NCBI GenBank assembly: GCA_024696155.1
Contig: JAILHD010000177.1
Span: 1-36,985 of the forward strand
Reading direction: 5' to 3'
Length of the DNA stretch: 36,985 nucleotides
Origin: Treponema sp.
GTDB lineage: Bacteria > Spirochaetota > Spirochaetia > Treponematales > Treponemataceae
The notes beneath the pieces were generated by a model that saw only the letters and a list, made by a program, of their open reading frames with translations, did not search any database and was not told where the DNA came from. The first letter of the stretch is position 1, and every line of letters starts with the position of its first letter. The translations under genes were made by a program, and so were the position numbers. Shown here in pieces: positions 27,105 to 36,860 of this stretch.

Positions 27105-30100
27105 ATGTATCGTTTATATGTAGAAAGAAGAGCTGGTTTTGAAAATGAAGCCCGCCGCTATTTGTCAGAAATCAACAGTTTTTTGGGAATTTCCAGTGTT
27201 ACTGGAGTTCGTTATTTCAACCGCTATGATGTTGAAAATGTGAGCGATGAAGTTGCTAAAATTGCCGCAACACGCATTTTCAGCGAGCTTCAGAGTGATT
27301 TGTGCTTTACAGAAACTCTTGATGTTGCTGCGGATGAAACAGAAATTGTCTGGGAATATCTTCCTGGCCAGTACGACCAGCGTGCCGACAGCGCTGAACA
27401 GTGTATTTCTTTGCTTCGTGCAGGTCTTACAGGCGTAAAAACTAATTCTGAACCTCCTGTTGTTCGCTGTGCAAAAATTGTCCTTTTAAAAGGAAAACTT
27501 TCTGCATCTGATGTTGAAAAAATTCAGAACTATCTTGTGAACCCTGTTGATTCACGACTTACTGATGAAACAAAGCCCGAAACCCTGAAAATGCAGCTTG
27601 AAGATCCTGCTGACATTCCAGTTGTCGAGGGCTTTATTAAATTTGATGACAAGGCTCTTGAAGAGTACCGCAACAAGATGGGCCTTGCTATGGATCATGC
27701 CGACATCAAATTCCTTCAGGATTATTTTATTGGTGAAAAACGCGATCCTACAGAAACTGAAATCCGCGTACTCGATACATACTGGTCTGACCACTGCCGT
27801 CATACCACTTTCTTGACAGAACTTAAAGACATTAAGATTGAAGACGGTCCTTATTCAGGCCTCTTTAAAAAATCTCTTGAAAGCTACAACGATATGCGTA
27901 CTGAGCTTTATGCAGGCCGCACAGATAAGCCGGTTTGTTTAATGGATATGGCTGTAATCGGAATGAAGTATCTTAAAAAGCACGGAAAGCTTGAAGATAT
28001 GGAAGTTTCTGAAGAAAACAATGCCTGCTCAGTTTATATTGATGTTCATTATACAACTGATGAAAAAGGCGCTCCTCTTGCCGCTGATGATCCGCGCGCA
28101 ACTGAACGCTGGCTTATGATGTTCAAAAACGAAACTCATAACCATCCTACAGAAATTGAACCTTTTGGTGGCGCTGCAACTTGTCTTGGTGGTGCTATCC
28201 GTGACCCTCTTTCTGGCCGTTCATGGGTTTATCAGTCAATGCGTATTACTGGTGCTTCTGACCCTACAGTTCCTCTGGCTGCAACTCTTAAAGGAAAATT
28301 GCCACAGGTAAAAATCTGCCGCGAAGCTGCACAGGGCTTCTCTTCTTACGGAAACCAGATTGGTCTTACAACTGGTCAGGTAGCAGAAATCTATCACCCG
28401 GGTTATGTTGCAAAACGCATGGAGCTTGGTGCCGTAATTGCTGCCGCTCCTGTTGATACAGTTATCCGTGAGCGTCCTGAGCCGGGCGACATTATCATCC
28501 TTCTTGGCGGTGGTACTGGCCGCGATGGTATTGGTGGAGCAACAGGTTCTTCTAAAGTTCATACCGTAAAATCTGTTACAACTGCTGCTGCAGAAGTTCA
28601 GAAGGGTAACGCAGTAGAAGAACGCAAAATTCAGCGCCTTTTCCGCAACAAAGAAGTAAGCCTTATGATTCGCCGCTGTAACGACTTTGGTGCTGGTGGT
28701 GTTTCAGTTGCTGTTGGTGAATTGGCACCAGGCCTCGACATCAACCTCGACGCTGTACCAAAGAAGTATGAAGGTTTGAACGGAACAGAACTTGCAATTT
28801 CTGAAAGCCAGGAACGTATGGCTGTAGTTGTTCGCAAGGGTGACGTTGACCGCTTTATCAATGAAGCTAAAAAAGAAAACCTCAACGCTGTTGTTGTTGC
28901 AACAGTTACAGATACAAACCGCCTTGTAATGAAGTGGCGCGGAAATACAATCGTAAATATTGGCCGCGAATTCCTCGATGCTGCCGGTGCTCACCACGAA
29001 GCTACAGCTTTGATTGAAAGCCCTGCTGAACCAGAAAAATCACCACTTTTGAATCCTCTTGCTTCAGTTTCTGAAGAATTGAACAAAGGGGTAAAGTGCG
29101 AAGGTTGTGTAAAGAATCATCTTACAGAAGCCTGGCTTAAAAATATCAGTGACCTTGCCTGCTGTTCTCAGCGCGGACTTGGTGAACGCTTTGATGGTTC
29201 TATTGGTGCCAGCACTGTTTTGTTCCCTTATGGAGGAAAATATCAGAACACACCGGAAGCTGGTATGTCTGCAAAGATTCCTGTAATGACACCGCGTGAA
29301 ACTTCTACTGCAAGTTTGATGACTTACGGTTTTGACCCTCGCGTTGGAAACTGGTCTCCATGGCACGGTGCAAAAACTGCAGTTTTGAGTTCTCTTGCAA
29401 AAATCACTTGTATTGGTGGTAAGGCACGCACATCACGCCTGAGTTTCCAGGAATTCTTTGGTCGTGCTGTGAACGAAAAACGCTGGGGATACCCTGCTGC
29501 AGCTCTTCTTGGTTCTGTAAACGCTCAGATTGAATCTGGTTGTGCTTCAATTGGTGGTAAAGATTCAATGTCTGGTACTTTTGAAGATATCAACGTTCCA
29601 CATACACTTGTAAGTTTTGCTGTAACTCATGATGAAGCAAAGAATGTTGTAAGCGGTGCCTTCAAAAAAGCTGGAAACAATATCTATCTTGTAAGCGTTC
29701 CTTACTCAGATGCTCTTGATCCTGATTACGAAACCTTCCTTAAAAACAGCGACCTTCTTTATGATTTGAACAAGGCTGGAAAAATCAGCGCTATGTACCC
29801 TGTTGCAGCTGGTGGTATTGCAGAAGCCGTTACAAAAATGGCAATGGGTAATATGACTGGTGTTGAAATTGATGCTAAAGCTTTTTGCTGTGTTAAAAAA
29901 TTCTTTGTTCCAACTTACGGAAACATTGTTGTAGAAACAAGCGAAGCTCTTGAAAATGCAGGTTTTGCAGCAGGTACTCTTACAAAACTTGGAACTACAA
30001 CTGCCGATGCAAAAATTACTGTAAAAAATGCAGAAATTGGAGGAATTACAAATCCTTCTGTTGAAATTGCACTTTCTGATTGTGTTGCATCTTGGGAGAA

Positions 30101-31085
30101 GACATTAAAAGATGTATTCCCTCAGGTAAGCGGGGCAGAAGTTCAGCCTGAACTTCCAGAGTGGGCAAAATCAGTTCATAAATCTTTGAGTGATGTTCGC
30201 AAGGCTCCTGCATTTGTAGAAGCTAAATCACATCCAAAAGTATTGCTTCCTGTATTCCCAGGTACTAACTGCGAAATCGATATGGCACGTGCATTCAATC
30301 TTGCCGGTGCAAATACAAAGATTTTAGTTCTCCGTAACAAGAATCCAGAGATGCTTAATGAATCTCTTGAAGAACTTGCACGTGAACTTAAAGATACTCA
30401 GATTCTTGCTTTGAGTGGTGGTTTCTCTGCTGGTGATGAACCTGACGGTTCTGCAAAATTCATTGCAAACGTTCTTAAGGCTGGAAAAATCAGCGAAGAA
30501 GTAATGAATCTTCTTAAGAAACGTGCTGGTCTTGTTCTTGGTATTTGTAATGGATTCCAGGCACTTGTAAAAACAGGTCTTGCCGTAACTGGCGAAATCT
30601 GCGATATGACAGAAGATATGCCTACTTTGACTTACAACAGAATCGGACGACATATCAGCCGTATTGTTCGCACACGCATTGTAAGTGCAGCTTCGCCTTG
30701 GGCAATGCACCCTAGTGTAGTAGACGGACGTAATCATCTTATTGCAATCAGTCATGGTGAAGGCCGCTTTGTTTGCGATAACGCTACTGCCGAAAAACTC
30801 TTTAAAAACGGACAGGTATTCAGCCAGTACGTTGATGAAAAAGGTGTTCCTGCAATTCTTGAACCAGATAACCCTAACGGATCTGCATTCGCTATTGAAG
30901 GTATTACATCTCCTGACGGCCATGTTCTTGGTAAAATGGGCCACAACGAGCGCGGAATCGGTCTTGAAAACGGGGGAGCAAGCTTTTACCTCTTCAAAAA
31001 TGTTGTTGGAAATCCTCTTACTAACGCAGATGAAACAACCTGCGAAAACATTTTTGCAGCCGGTGTAGCTTACTTTAAGAACTAG
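27105..31085 (+). CDS. purL: Phosphoribosylformylglycinamidine synthase, single chain with C-terminal glutamine amidotransferase
   Basis: 1326 aa; DTYWSDHCRHTTF, FKNETHNHPTEIEPFGGAATCLGG, C-terminal PurQ-like LPVFPGTNCEIDMARAF and LGICNGFQAL. Confidence 0.95.
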   Translation: MYRLYVERRAGFENEARRYLSEINSFLGISSVTGVRYFNRYDVENVSDEVAKIAATRIFSELQSDLCFTETLDVAADETEIVWEYLPGQYDQRADSAEQCISLLRAGLTGVKTNSEPPVVRCAKIVLLKGKLSASDVEKIQNYLVNPVDSRLTDETKPETLKMQLEDPADIPVVEGFIKFDDKALEEYRNKMGLAMDHADIKFLQDYFIGEKRDPTETEIRVLDTYWSDHCRHTTFLTELKDIKIEDGPYSGLFKKSLESYNDMRTELYAGRTDKPVCLMDMAVIGMKYLKKHGKLEDMEVSEENNACSVYIDVHYTTDEKGAPLAADDPRATERWLMMFKNETHNHPTEIEPFGGAATCLGGAIRDPLSGRSWVYQSMRITGASDPTVPLAATLKGKLPQVKICREAAQGFSSYGNQIGLTTGQVAEIYHPGYVAKRMELGAVIAAAPVDTVIRERPEPGDIIILLGGGTGRDGIGGATGSSKVHTVKSVTTAAAEVQKGNAVEERKIQRLFRNKEVSLMIRRCNDFGAGGVSVAVGELAPGLDINLDAVPKKYEGLNGTELAISESQERMAVVVRKGDVDRFINEAKKENLNAVVVATVTDTNRLVMKWRGNTIVNIGREFLDAAGAHHEATALIESPAEPEKSPLLNPLASVSEELNKGVKCEGCVKNHLTEAWLKNISDLACCSQRGLGERFDGSIGASTVLFPYGGKYQNTPEAGMSAKIPVMTPRETSTASLMTYGFDPRVGNWSPWHGAKTAVLSSLAKITCIGGKARTSRLSFQEFFGRAVNEKRWGYPAAALLGSVNAQIESGCASIGGKDSMSGTFEDINVPHTLVSFAVTHDEAKNVVSGAFKKAGNNIYLVSVPYSDALDPDYETFLKNSDLLYDLNKAGKISAMYPVAAGGIAEAVTKMAMGNMTGVEIDAKAFCCVKKFFVPTYGNIVVETSEALENAGFAAGTLTKLGTTTADAKITVKNAEIGGITNPSVEIALSDCVASWEKTLKDVFPQVSGAEVQPELPEWAKSVHKSLSDVRKAPAFVEAKSHPKVLLPVFPGTNCEIDMARAFNLAGANTKILVLRNKNPEMLNESLEELARELKDTQILALSGGFSAGDEPDGSAKFIANVLKAGKISEEVMNLLKKRAGLVLGICNGFQALVKTGLAVTGEICDMTEDMPTLTYNRIGRHISRIVRTRIVSAASPWAMHPSVVDGRNHLIAISHGEGRFVCDNATAEKLFKNGQVFSQYVDEKGVPAILEPDNPNGSAFAIEGITSPDGHVLGKMGHNERGIGLENGGASFYLFKNVVGNPLTNADETTCENIFAAGVAYFKN

Positions 31086-31093
31086 GATTGGTT

Positions 31094-32122
31094 ATGAATA
31101 AGATTGGTTTTAGAAAACTTGCGGTAAGCCTTTTTACTTCTGCTTTAGTTTTTGCCGCAGCACCCGTTTTTGCTTTAGGGAATAGCGGGTTTTATGCAGA
31201 TATGGACTCTGGTCTTGCTGCGGCAAAAAAGTCATCTCAATCTGTGCTTGTTTTTATAACACAGGAAGGGGAGGACGAACTTAGCGCTTCTTTTATGGAG
31301 ACTGTGCGTTCGGACGAGGTTCAGGGCCAGATTGCATCAAAATATGCGCTGGTTCACATGGACTTTAGTCAGAGTGCATTCCAGAAGACGGTTGTTCGCG
31401 ATGCAGACAGTAAAGAGGTTCAGGAAGAATCTAAAAAAGCGGCTGATGTAATGCAGAAAAACTCGCGCTTTGCGGCTTTGATTAATCCTGAATTTACTCC
31501 TGCGGTTTATATGTTTACTTCAGAAGGATATTATGTAAGTCATCTGGTTTTAAAGGGTGATGAAAAAGCTGACGGTTTTATGGCAGCGCTCAAAGCTGAT
31601 GAAGTAAAATTGAATGCCATTCGCGAAATGATTGCAAAAACTAAGGTTGGAAAATCTTTGGAAAAAATTTCTGCAATTGATGCTCTTTTTGAAGCAACTC
31701 AGCCGGAATATCGTTTTTTTTTGATTGATCTTGTAAACGAAGCAATTAATCTTGATAAAAAGAATAAGTCTGGCTTGATGAGTAAATATATCATTACACG
31801 TACTGAATATGATGCAATGATTTGTTTTTACGACAACAATGCATCGGGCGCTGTAAATGCCTATGTTAAAGCTGCAAAGGAAAAGTTTCTGAGTGCAGAA
31901 GAAAAACAGCAGGCTTACTATATGGCTGCCCTTGTATTGGTAAAATCAAGTGGACCTGAAAGTGTTCCAATGATTGTTAATTATCTTGAAAAATCTCTGG
32001 AAGCTGCTCCAAAATCTGCTGTGGCTTCTAAAGTAAAAGATAACTTGGATTACTTTAAAGATTATCAGGCAAAGATGAACGCGGCCGGAAACGGTACTGC
32101 AGCAGGTGGTAAAAACAAGTAG
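31094..32122 (+). CDS. Exported thioredoxin-fold-like protein lacking CxxC
   Basis: Signal peptide MNKIGFRKLAVSLFTSALVFAAAPVFA; AAKKSSQSVLVFITQ...TPAVYMFTSEGYYV. Start moved from TTG 31088 to ATG 31094 (SD AGGA). Confidence 0.65.
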   Translation: MNKIGFRKLAVSLFTSALVFAAAPVFALGNSGFYADMDSGLAAAKKSSQSVLVFITQEGEDELSASFMETVRSDEVQGQIASKYALVHMDFSQSAFQKTVVRDADSKEVQEESKKAADVMQKNSRFAALINPEFTPAVYMFTSEGYYVSHLVLKGDEKADGFMAALKADEVKLNAIREMIAKTKVGKSLEKISAIDALFEATQPEYRFFLIDLVNEAINLDKKNKSGLMSKYIITRTEYDAMICFYDNNASGAVNAYVKAAKEKFLSAEEKQQAYYMAALVLVKSSGPESVPMIVNYLEKSLEAAPKSAVASKVKDNLDYFKDYQAKMNAAGNGTAAGGKNK

Positions 32123-33403
32123 ATGAACGACCCTGCCTCGTCCAAAAAACTGATTATAATTCTCGTGGTGCTGATTGTTCTTTCCATGCTCTTTTCAATT
32201 TCGGAAAGCTCAATTCTTGGAATGAACAAGCTGCGCCTCAGAATCCTAAAAAAAAATAAGAATAAGCGGGCGCTTCGGATTGCAAAACTTCTGGAACGCC
32301 GCGAACGTCTTATTAATTCTCTTTTAGTTTCCAACGATATTGTAAATATTCTGGTTTCTTCTATTCTGGCAACTGTTGCACTTAGTACGTTTGGCGAAAA
32401 AGGTGTTGGAATTGCCACTTTGATTGCTACAATCCTTCTTTTAATTTTTGGTGAAATTACACCAAAAACAATTTCTACCCGCTGTCCAGATCGAATTGCT
32501 TATTTTTTGAGCGGTTTTGTAAAAGTTATTGTTACAATTATGACGCCGATTGTTGCGGTTGTAACTTTTATTGCAAGAATTACTCTGCGCATTGGCGGCG
32601 TTAAAGTTGACTCTAAGAAAAAATCCTATACCGAAGAAGAAATCCGTACTTTTTTTGATTTGAGCGAAGAAAGTGGAATTATAGAAGAAAATGCAAACCG
32701 CTTTATGAACCAGATTTTTAAGTTTTCTGACCTTGAAGCTCAGGATATTATGGTTCCGCGTACAAAAATCCATGCAGTAAGTGATAAAATTTCTTATTCA
32801 GATATTCTTGAACTTTCTCAACGGCTTGGTTTTACCCGCTTTCCTGTTTACCGTAAATCAATTGATGATATTGTAGGTATTATTTACCTGAAAGATCTTC
32901 TGTTTTATAAAGAAAAGCCGGAAACTTTTGACATTTATAAAGTAATGCGTCCTCCGCTTTTTATTATTGGTACAAAAAAAATGTCTTCTGTGCAGACAAT
33001 GCTTTTTGAAAATCGTCAGTCTATGGCAATTGTTATTGACGAATATTCTGGCACAGACGGAATTGTTACAGAAAAAGATATTGCCAGAGAGATTTTTGCC
33101 TTGCCGGGAGATAAGAGTCTTCGTGGTAAGGTTTTTGATTATGATTCTGTAGAAAATAAAGCAGACTTTACAATAAATGGACTTGTGCTTTTAAAGAGCC
33201 TTAAGTCTGCTCTTGGAATAGAACTTGACTCAAATATAAATGAAACAATTGGCGGCTGGATTTGCGAAAAACTTGGGCGCATCCCGGCTGCAGGTGATTA
33301 TGTTGCATATGAAGGATGGATTTTTCAGGCAGTAAAGATTCAGGCACATAGAATTGAACGCGTACGCATTTTTAAGGGTCGCAAAGGAGGTAATGATGCT
33401 TAA
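32123..33403 (+). CDS. CNNM/CorC/HlyC-type membrane protein with CBS pair
   Basis: N-terminal DUF21-like TM segment, DIMVPRTKIHAV, IDEYSGTDGIVTEKDI, CorC_HlyC C-terminal domain. Confidence 0.9.
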   Translation: MNDPASSKKLIIILVVLIVLSMLFSISESSILGMNKLRLRILKKNKNKRALRIAKLLERRERLINSLLVSNDIVNILVSSILATVALSTFGEKGVGIATLIATILLLIFGEITPKTISTRCPDRIAYFLSGFVKVIVTIMTPIVAVVTFIARITLRIGGVKVDSKKKSYTEEEIRTFFDLSEESGIIEENANRFMNQIFKFSDLEAQDIMVPRTKIHAVSDKISYSDILELSQRLGFTRFPVYRKSIDDIVGIIYLKDLLFYKEKPETFDIYKVMRPPLFIIGTKKMSSVQTMLFENRQSMAIVIDEYSGTDGIVTEKDIAREIFALPGDKSLRGKVFDYDSVENKADFTINGLVLLKSLKSALGIELDSNINETIGGWICEKLGRIPAAGDYVAYEGWIFQAVKIQAHRIERVRIFKGRKGGNDA

Positions 33404-34670
33404 AAATATTATTACTGTTGTGGTACTGATAATCCTTATAAAGTGCGTTGGATTTTTTACGTCTTCAGAAACCGCATATCTTTCGCTTCCTCGTGTAAAA
33501 CTTAGAAGTATGCTTGAGCATAAAAAAAAGAATGCAAAAATTGTGGCACGCCTTAAGTCAAATATGGACAGATTGCTTACAGTTGTTTTAATTGGTACAA
33601 ACTTTTTGAATTCTCTTGCTTCGGCTCTTGCTACTGCCTTTGCTATTGCGCTTTTAGGAAGCAAGGGTAGTGGAATTGCACCTTTTGTAACTGCATTTTT
33701 TATTACAACTTTTGCTCAGATTGTTCCAAAAACTGCTGCGGCACTTAATCCAGAAAAATACTGCAGCCGTTCAGCACCAATTCTGTTTATTCTTCAAAAA
33801 TTGATTTTTCCTGTTGTCTGGCTTTTTGAACGACTTTCCCATATTGTTGTGTGGTTTGTAGAAAAAATCATAAGGCCTCAGAATGTAAAAGTAACTCAGG
33901 AAGAACTTAGAACTCTTATTGATGTTGGTGAAAATGAAGGTACAATAGAAAAAGATGAGCGCAAAATGCTTAATAAAATCATTGAATTTAATGATTTGAC
34001 CGTAAACGACATTATGAAGCACCGCTCTCTTTTAAGTTCTGTTAGCGAAACTGCAAGTTATATTCAGGTTATCAGAGAATTTGAAAAATCTGGATTTTCT
34101 ACGCTGACTGTTTATAAAGATTCCAAAGAAAATGTAACCGGCGTCATCAACTATAAGGAAATCCTTTATGGCGATGAAGCTGAACAAAAAGATTTTGATA
34201 AGAATGCCCCAGAATATGCTAAAAAGGTAAAACGCGAAGTTGTATTTATCCCTGGCACTTTAAGCGTTCTGGAAGTTTTGCTGAAATTCAGAACCAATCA
34301 GCATAAGTTTGCAGTTGTTTTGAATGAACAGGGCGAAACAAGTGGAATTGTTACAATGGAAGATATTATCCGTACCGTATTTGGACGTATGACTGATGAA
34401 AACAGTTATGATAATCTTCCTGCAGAAGATAAAATCAAAATGATTTCTTATAATACTTTCCTTGTTCCTGGTGATTTGAAGATTGAAGATGTAAACGAAT
34501 TTTTAGGTCTTACATTGGAAAGCGACAATGTAAACACAATTGGCGGCTGGGTTCTGGAACGTATTGGGCATTTGCCTTCGGTTGGAGATGTATTGCAGGT
34601 TGGAAAATCAATCTTTATTACAGAAGATGTGCTTCAGCGCCGTATTGTTACTGTAAAGATTATTGTCTGA
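33396..34670 (+). CDS. Second CNNM/CorC/HlyC-type protein with CBS pair
   Basis: Same architecture; LNEQGETSGIVTMEDII. SD AAAGGAGGT; start adjusted from 33354 to 33396 (33393 also possible). Confidence 0.88.
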   Translation: MLKNIITVVVLIILIKCVGFFTSSETAYLSLPRVKLRSMLEHKKKNAKIVARLKSNMDRLLTVVLIGTNFLNSLASALATAFAIALLGSKGSGIAPFVTAFFITTFAQIVPKTAAALNPEKYCSRSAPILFILQKLIFPVVWLFERLSHIVVWFVEKIIRPQNVKVTQEELRTLIDVGENEGTIEKDERKMLNKIIEFNDLTVNDIMKHRSLLSSVSETASYIQVIREFEKSGFSTLTVYKDSKENVTGVINYKEILYGDEAEQKDFDKNAPEYAKKVKREVVFIPGTLSVLEVLLKFRTNQHKFAVVLNEQGETSGIVTMEDIIRTVFGRMTDENSYDNLPAEDKIKMISYNTFLVPGDLKIEDVNEFLGLTLESDNVNTIGGWVLERIGHLPSVGDVLQVGKSIFITEDVLQRRIVTVKIIV

Positions 34671-34767
34671 TTTTAACTGCCTTTGACTTGAATTCATTAT
34701 CAAAATTCTATAAACTACTATCCTACCTGTACTTATACAGGCATAAACAAATATATTGGAGTTACAA

Positions 34768-35361
34768 ATGGCTACCAGAAGAACACCTCGATTTAAGGAA
34801 TGTAGAAGATTAGGGGTTAACGTTTGTGGAGATCCAAAAGCTTTGGACCGCGCTAACGACCCAGCATTCAAGAGCAAGAAAAAGATTTCTGACTACGGAA
34901 TGCACTTAATCGAAAAGCAGAAGGTAAAGGCTTATTACGGAATTCTTGAAAGACAGCTCGTAAAATACTACGACAAGGCTTCAAGAAAGTCAGGAAAAAC
35001 AGGCGAGCAGCTTCTTATTTTGCTCGAAACAAGACTTGATAACCTTGTTTACCGCATGGGCTTCGCTAATTCTATCCGTATGGCACACCAGATGGTAAGT
35101 CACGGCCACATTCTTGTTGATGGAAATTGTGTAAATATTCCGTCTTTTGAAGTAAAAGTTGGTCAGACAATTTCTTTGAAAGAAAAAGCTCGCAAAAGCT
35201 CACAGTTCAAAGATACTTTCCTTGCTGACAACAAAGCTCCACTTCCATACTTGGAACGTGATGAACAGAACTTCAGCGGAAAATTGATCAGTTTGCCAGA
35301 GCGTAAAGACATCCCTGTTCAGATTAATGATCAGATGGTTGTTGAATACTACTCTAAGTAA
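34768..35361 (+). CDS. rpsD: 30S ribosomal protein S4
   Basis: KQKVKAYYGILERQ, LETRLDNLVYRMGFANSIRMAHQMVSHGHILVDG. SD GGAG; start adjusted to MATRRTPRFKECRRLG. Confidence 0.96.
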   Translation: MATRRTPRFKECRRLGVNVCGDPKALDRANDPAFKSKKKISDYGMHLIEKQKVKAYYGILERQLVKYYDKASRKSGKTGEQLLILLETRLDNLVYRMGFANSIRMAHQMVSHGHILVDGNCVNIPSFEVKVGQTISLKEKARKSSQFKDTFLADNKAPLPYLERDEQNFSGKLISLPERKDIPVQINDQMVVEYYSK

Positions 35362-35387
35362 TTCGCAATTTTCGAACAAATCGAAAG

Positions 35388-35418
35388 AGGCTGCCCTTGT
35401 GGACAGCCTTTTTTTTTT
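35388..35418 (+). terminator. Intrinsic terminator of rpsD
   Basis: AGGCTGCCC TTGT GGACAGCCT followed by a T run. Confidence 0.88.
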
Positions 35419-35444
35419 GACTTCTACACAATATGGGGTATAAT
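35417..35444 (+). promoter_or_regulatory. ispE promoter (predicted leaderless)
   Basis: TTGACT (35417-35422), 16 nt, TATAAT (35439-35444); ATG at 35451, no SD. Confidence 0.75.
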
Positions 35445-35450
35445 TTTAAA

Positions 35451-36320
35451 ATGATGCAAGAAATATCAGTCAAAGCCTTTGCAAAAGTGAACTTTGGACT
35501 TGCTGTACTTCCTAAAAGGGATGACGGTTTTCATTGTATTGAAAGTATTTTTCAGACGGTGGATTTATCTGATGAGCTGATAATTAAACGTTCTTCTAAA
35601 AAAGGATGTTTTGTTAGCTGCGATTCAATGGAATTACCGGCAGAAAATACAATAACTAATGCTTATAAAGCACTTGGAGAGATATTAGATTCGGAACTCT
35701 TTGGTGTGGAGGTATATATAAGGAAAGGAATCCCGTCTGGAGGTGGACTGGGAGGAGGTTCTTCTGATGCTGCTGCGTTCATCAGGGGAATGGAACAACT
35801 TGGGGACTTTCGTCTGAGTGATGAAAAAAAAGATTATATTGCCGGCAAAACTGGAAGCGATGTTTTCTTTTTTATGCATTGTGATAATAACGGAAGTGGA
35901 TGTGCCCTTGTTTCTGGGCGCGGCGAGGTAATTAAAAAGATTCAGCCTCGTAATGATTTGTGGGTGGTAATGATTTTTCCGGGTGTTCATTCTTCAACAA
36001 AGGAGGCATATTCGTTGGTGGATGACGCTTTTGAAAAAGGTAGAAACATAAATTGTCCTGCTTTTTCTGATTATGAGTTTATTTACAATAAATCAATTCA
36101 GGAATGGACATTTTGTAATACATTTACACCTGTTATTTCGGAAAAATATGAAAAAATCCGAAATGCAATAGGTGCGTTGAAAAAAACTAACTGTTGCTAT
36201 GCTGAAATGTCAGGTTCAGGGGCGACTGTATTTGGTGTGTTTACTTCAAAACAACAAGCTGATTTTGCATATAATTCGCTTGCTAAAACGTGGTGTTGTA
36301 AACTTGTGTCTACTATTTAG
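35451..36320 (+). CDS. ispE: 4-diphosphocytidyl-2-C-methyl-D-erythritol kinase
   Basis: AFAKVNFGLAVLPKRDDGFH, IPSGGGLGGGSSDAAAFI, AEMSGSGATVFG. Start adjusted to 35451 because the ORF start at 35433 lies upstream of the -10. Confidence 0.92.
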   Translation: MMQEISVKAFAKVNFGLAVLPKRDDGFHCIESIFQTVDLSDELIIKRSSKKGCFVSCDSMELPAENTITNAYKALGEILDSELFGVEVYIRKGIPSGGGLGGGSSDAAAFIRGMEQLGDFRLSDEKKDYIAGKTGSDVFFFMHCDNNGSGCALVSGRGEVIKKIQPRNDLWVVMIFPGVHSSTKEAYSLVDDAFEKGRNINCPAFSDYEFIYNKSIQEWTFCNTFTPVISEKYEKIRNAIGALKKTNCCYAEMSGSGATVFGVFTSKQQADFAYNSLAKTWCCKLVSTI

Positions 36321-36347
36321 TGATGGTTAATTTGTGCGGAGGTTAGA

Positions 36348-36626
36348 ATGCAGATTACCGAATTACGAATCAGAAAAGTTGAGGATGAAGGAAAATTACG
36401 TGCCTATGTCACGGTAACTTTTGACGATTGTTTTGTTGTTCATAATGTCAAAATTATTGAAGGAAAAACAGGTTTGTTTATTGCCATGCCAAGTCGAAAG
36501 ACTGCAAACGGCGAGTATAAAGATGTTGCTCATCCTATTAGTCCAGAGTTTAGAAACGAATTACAGGACAAAATTCTTGCTGAATTCAATGCAGGACATG
36601 TTGAAACTGGCAGCGATTCAGAGTAA
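36348..36626 (+). CDS. spoVG: Septation regulator SpoVG
   Basis: MQITELRIRKVEDEGKLRAYVTVTFDDCFVVHNVKIIEGKTGLFIAMPSRK. Confidence 0.95.
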   Translation: MQITELRIRKVEDEGKLRAYVTVTFDDCFVVHNVKIIEGKTGLFIAMPSRKTANGEYKDVAHPISPEFRNELQDKILAEFNAGHVETGSDSE

Positions 36627-36649
36627 AATACAAGAACTCTAACCGAGAT

Positions 36650-36722
36650 TGGGCCGTCGTCAAGCGGTAAGACAAAGGCTTTTGGTGCCTTCATTCCACA
36701 GGTTCGAATCCTGTCGGCCCAG
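36650..36722 (+). tRNA. tRNA-Gln (anticodon TTG), CCA not encoded
   Basis: Acceptor TGGGCCG/CGGCCCA, anticodon stem-loop AAGGC-TTTTGGT-GCCTT, T-arm ACAGG-TTCGAAT-CCTGT. Confidence 0.93.
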
Positions 36723-36729
36723 TTATTAC

Positions 36730-36764
36730 AAGGTCACTGAGATAATCAGTGACCTTTTTTTTAT
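36730..36764 (+). terminator. Intrinsic terminator after tRNA-Gln
   Basis: AAGGTCACTGA GATAA TCAGTGACCTT perfect 11 bp stem plus T run. Confidence 0.92.
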
Positions 36765-36831
36765 GTCTTTAGAGTGAATATTTATAACAAATATTTCTAT
36801 TGATTTTTCAAAAAAAATAAAGGATGAAGTA

Positions 36832-36860
36832 TTGACTAGAAATAGAGAAAGGGATATATT
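36832..36860 (+). promoter_or_regulatory. Strong sigma70-type promoter of a transcript leaving the window
   Basis: TTGACT (36832-36837), 17 nt, TATATT (36855-36860); no ORF follows within the window. Confidence 0.6.

Noticed and set aside
30324-30944. 206 aa minus-strand ORF opposite purL
   Set aside because: Lies within the conserved PurQ-like domain of purL; composition typical of antisense reading.
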